The notes below the pieces were generated by a model. That model searched no databases, was not told where the DNA came from, and worked only from the letters and a program-made list of their open reading frames with translations. From the NCBI GenBank assembly GCA_013396995.1, contig VWZP01009168.1:310001-374000 (forward strand): a stretch of DNA of 64,000 nt, read 5' to 3'. Both the position numbers and the translations under genes were made by a program. Positions 60,522 to 64,000 of the stretch are shown here, piece by piece (positions within the stretch are counted from its first letter, which is position 1; each line of letters starts with the position of its first letter). This DNA is from Dicaeum eximium (Eukaryota > Chordata > Aves > Passeriformes > Dicaeidae).

Positions 60522-60972
60522 CATAGACTCACAGAGTATGCTGAGTTGGAAGGGACCCATCAGGATCATTGAGCCCAACTCCTTGTCCCACACAGGACCC
60601 TTCAAGAGTCACACCATGAGCCTGAGAGAATTGTCCAAACATTTCTAGAACTCAGTCAGGGTTGGTGCTATGACCACGTCCCTGGGAGCCTGTTCCAGTG
60701 CCCAGCCACTCTGCAGGTGAAGAACCTCTTCCTAATATCCAACCTCAACCTCTCCTGACTCCACACCAGCCATTTCCTCAAGTCCTGTCATTGGTAATCA
60801 TCGTGGAGAGATCAGTGCCTGTCCCTCCACTGCCCCTTGCAAGGATGTTGAAGACCCCAGTGAGGTCTCCCCACCTCTCCTCCAGGCTGAACACACCAAC
60901 TGACCTCAGTTGCTCCTCCTCAGGCTTCCCCTCCAGAGCCTTCACCATCCTTGTTGCCTCTTTTGGATGTTT
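60522..60972 (-). mobile_element. CR1 LINE, 5'-truncated 3' end
   Basis: About 450 bp in reverse orientation. 'catagactcacagagtatgc', 'tgagttggaagggacccatc', 'aggatcattgagcccaactc', 'cctgttccagtgcccagcc' (near 60690), 'aagaacctcttcctaatatc' (near 60721), 'caacctcaacctctcctgac', 'tgaagaccccagtgaggtct' (near 60849) and 'ctcctccaggctgaacacac' follow the CR1 consensus order. The 'cccatcaggatcattgag' block differs from the copy at 61133, so this is a different subfamily. Conservation is good, hence a relatively young copy. Confidence 0.94.
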
Positions 60973-61132
60973 AGGCTGTATTGATGAAGAAACCATTATT
61001 GTTGCATGTATTACAGAATGAACATTACCCAGGGAATGTAAACTGAGGCAAATTCTGCCTCGTGCATTGCGCAATCAGAATTTAAATTCCTAAATCAGAG
61101 ACGTGAAGTTGATGCCATCTGTGTAGGTGAGT

Positions 61133-61265
61133 AACAGAATGGTTTGAGTTGGAAGGAACCTTAAAGATCATCTGGTTCCAACCCTCTGCCATGGGCAGGG
61201 ACACCTCCCACTAGACCAGGCTGCTCAGCCCCCATCCAACCTGGCCCTAGACACTTCCAGAGAAA
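61133..61265 (-). mobile_element. CR1 LINE 3' end fragment
   Basis: 'acagaatggtttgagttgg', 'aaggaaccttaaagatcatc', 'ccatgggcagggacacctcc', 'cactagaccaggctgctcag' and 'ccatccaacctggccctaga' are the terminal CR1 blocks in reverse, 5'-truncated after about 130 bp. It lies 160 bp from the previous CR1 in the same orientation. Differing diagnostic bases show two separate insertions. Confidence 0.92.
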
Positions 61266-64000
61266 GCAGCACAGGATCTGGATATGGCCAGGATGCTGGT
61301 ACCTGGCATCATGAGGGAACTCTGGGCTCTCCCAGCAATTCATCTTGGTTTCTTCTTGGTTTCGCCCACTTCAGCAAACATGAGATAATGCATCAGACAT
61401 TGCCAGTAAATGATTGTTATTTGCACAAGGAAAACCCTGCAATGCACTGTACCAGCTCCACTGTTTGCTCAGCTCTCACTGGCAGAGAGTTAGACAAAAA
61501 CAAACACACACACCCCAAAAGCACATCAATATCTGTCTTGTTATCACATTTACATGCTTTTGAAGAAAGTTTTTAATGCAAAAAGACATTTTCTACCCTA
61601 CCTTTCTTTTCAGACAAAATGGATTTTTTAAATGATGGGAGTCACAGGGTTATTCATGAATATTTAACAATTTAAACACAATTTGTAAGTTCTTGCTTCA
61701 GTTCTCAGCGCGAAAATCAGTCTTGTATCTGTGCCTAGTTGTCTTATTCTAGATTTCTTTACGTGGAACCATTATGCCAATAATCAGTATGCAACACCCA
61801 TGGAAGCACGTGTCTCTGCTCTATCTAGGCTTCCTGAAGCCTGTTTTAATATCTCAGTTCATCTGAACCATCTGTATTCTCAGTTGTTTCATGTAAAAGG
61901 CAGCTGAAATGGAGATATGAGTGGTTCAGATGAGCAAAGCACATCTGGTTTCAGGTGCCAGTGAAGGAATTTGTCATTGAGAGCCAAGGCCATGATAAAA
62001 GATCTCTTGCTACTATGTAACAAGTGTTTCATAGAAATAGCTAAAAATGCAGTTCTTTCCCCAGAGAAATCATGGTCCAAAGTAGGATGTCCACCATGAA
62101 TGTACATTATGGGCAGTGTACAGGGAAAAGGGAGAGCAGGCAATAACTTTTGAGACCCTGAATGTGTCTTTTATTCATAATTTGTGAAGAAACTGGAATT
62201 AAGGCTATTTTTGCATGACTAGGGTAAGGGAAGGCAGCCTTTTCTGAGATTTTAGGAGGTCTTCAGCTCTGCAGAGTAGGGTATCTTGATATACCAGGGC
62301 TGGGAATAAGGTCAAAGCAAAGAGACAGCCTGGGAAACAGTGTCAGTGGAAGCCTGGATGTTGCTGTCATCTGCAGATGCTTTGGTAAAATGAGGAGATT
62401 ACTTCAGAGAGAAAGCCAAAGACCTTCCTGTAGAAATTGAAGATGATTTTTCAGCCGTGATTTTTATTAGGATAACATTTGCTCACGAATTTAGACAAAG
62501 TAAGCATTTTATAAATTTGATCTAACAAAGTTACCTTTCATAAACACAGAAATAAACTCTCAGTGTGTTCCCTTTTCCCTTCTCATCCACATTATCACCT
62601 CACTGTCTGCTCCAGATCCACCTCAGCTGATCTCACTGGATGGTGCTCAAACCACAGCATCTTTCTGATAGTGGGATACAGATAGCAATGCCTTCTTCTG
62701 GCAAAGCAGACCCCTGTGAACAATGCTGCTTGTATTAACATTATTTTAACATAGATCCTATTAGTTTATTAAAGGGAAAATGGGCCCAAAAGGTATTTCA
62801 AAGACAGCAGTCCTTCAGAGATATTTCCTTCTGCAGCATGAAGGATAAATCCAGCGAGGGTGTGAGCGTGTTTTGAAAGGATTGAAGCAGGGAAGTTATG
62901 TAAGGCAGAGAAAAGGATACCCCCACAGGCTCCCTGGCTGTTCCCCAAAATTGCCAGAGACTGCAATCAAAGGAAGACATCATAGTAGATAGTTTTGGAA
63001 TATTTTATAAAACTTGACTTACTCATTTTAAGCTTTTTTTTCCTTGTGGCACAAACTATTTATGTATTGTGATAAATGATCAACTAGTGTCTCAAAGTGA
63101 CCTGAAAAATTACACAGGCTGGACTGGCTGAGTCTGTTTTATTTGGGCACATGATTCAGACCCAGAAATGAGAAAAAACAAGAGCGAGATCCCAGACCTG
63201 CCACGGTTTTGACTTCTGCAACTCTTTGCTCCCTGCAAGTTGTAAGACATGGGGGAATTGTGGCTGCCGGCAGCTGATGCTCTGTTTTACCAATCCAACA
63301 CAGTAACCAGCAGCCCTTGCCAGTTTGTTTTTCTGTTTGTTGAAATCCTATCTGCCCAAACTTCTGAAAGATGTTTTTAAAGGATTTTAACAAAGGCCTT
63401 TCACATGGGAGTTGTTTTGTATTTTTTGGGCATCATCACATACAGAGGTATTTTCTTGATTAAGTGTAAGTTTTATTAAGCTCTCTCACTAAAGGATATA
63501 TTCCTTCTTCTTCCCCACATTTCTTTTGCACTATGATCTCACTTTAGATTACTAATACAGCCAGATGCATCCTGGATAATTTGGCTCCATGCAAAGTGTA
63601 ATTTCCCTGTGATCTCTCTGTTGATACAGTCGTTGCTACAGTTCAACATTATCCAGTGATTAAACCAGGACCAAATGACATCTCTGCATTTGAGAAGGAC
63701 AATTCTGCTATGAAGAGGTCATCATGTACAAGAATGCCTCCATCATACTTGGTAGATACCCTGCTCTGACTCTGATGGCATTCCCAGCTCCCTTCAGGCA
63801 TGCCCTCGAGATGCTGGCCAAACCTGGCTGGAAAATCCTCCTTGGCACAAGCATGTTTGAGGAACTCAGTCCCACTTACTGTTCAGGGTGTTCAAAGTTT
63901 TGCTGATACATTGACAGATGGTCCAAATAAAGAGGAATTTTTTAAAAGTGAAATGGAGTTGTCATAATGGTATGATTAAAAAGAAAACATAGGAAGTGGA
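61266..64000. other. Gene-free stretch to window end
   Basis: No gene, transposon or RNA recognised. Open frames are below 90 codons. Confidence 0.5.

Noticed and set aside
1..64000. tRNA, rRNA or snRNA genes
   Set aside because: I scanned for the conserved B-box type (GGTTCGAATCC and complement) and other hallmark motifs by eye and found none. A tRNAscan-SE or Infernal run would be decisive.

Overview
This window is eukaryotic, intergenic or intronic DNA from a bird, most likely a songbird. At least 18 stretches are fragments of CR1 retrotransposons, the dominant LINE of birds. There is also one solo endogenous-retrovirus LTR of a kind I associate with songbirds. No Alu, L1, bacterial or phage signature is visible. 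The base composition is AT-rich throughout. I find no convincing protein-coding gene, exon, rRNA, tRNA or known ncRNA in 64 kb. The longest open frames (161, 146, 134 and 133 codons) show no recognisable domain and are what chance gives in 64 kb. The window therefore reads as a gene desert or part of a very large intron.

Layout. Positions 1-10 kb hold three 5'-truncated CR1 tails, an old CR1 relic and unannotated AT-rich DNA. At 10.70-11.43 kb lies a complete solo LTR with a 5-bp target-site duplication, in minus orientation. At 11.97-15.03 kb a segment of about 1.53 kb appears twice in direct tandem, the copies separated by one N at 13504. This looks like two unmerged overlapping contig ends and not a biological duplication. 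From 15 to 40 kb the DNA is mostly featureless, with sparse CR1 fragments, a compact LTR-like element near 20.5 kb, an ancient CR1 relic near 26 kb and an (AT)n microsatellite near 40.1 kb. A larger ancient CR1 relic lies at 40.8-41.5 kb and a younger CR1 at 42.6 kb.

The interval 43-51 kb has no recognised element. At 51.06-51.26 kb there is a striking GGAAT-type pentanucleotide array with a 20-bp higher-order unit, directly abutting a CR1-like 3' end. Positions 55-57 kb hold an ancient and a younger CR1. Positions 58.5-58.9 kb form a local CpG-rich patch. At 59.75-59.87 kb is a 15-bp minisatellite carrying a CTCGAG site in each unit. Two more CR1 tails lie at 60.5-61.3 kb, and the last 2.7 kb are featureless.

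I do not see a novel gene system. The observations most worth following are the probable false duplication around the N, the GGAAT higher-order array that appears to have grown out of a retrotransposon tail, and the triplicated upstream motif in the solo LTR. All element identifications rest on recognition of family consensus patterns by eye. Boundaries are approximate except where target-site duplications, tandem-repeat units or the N define them.
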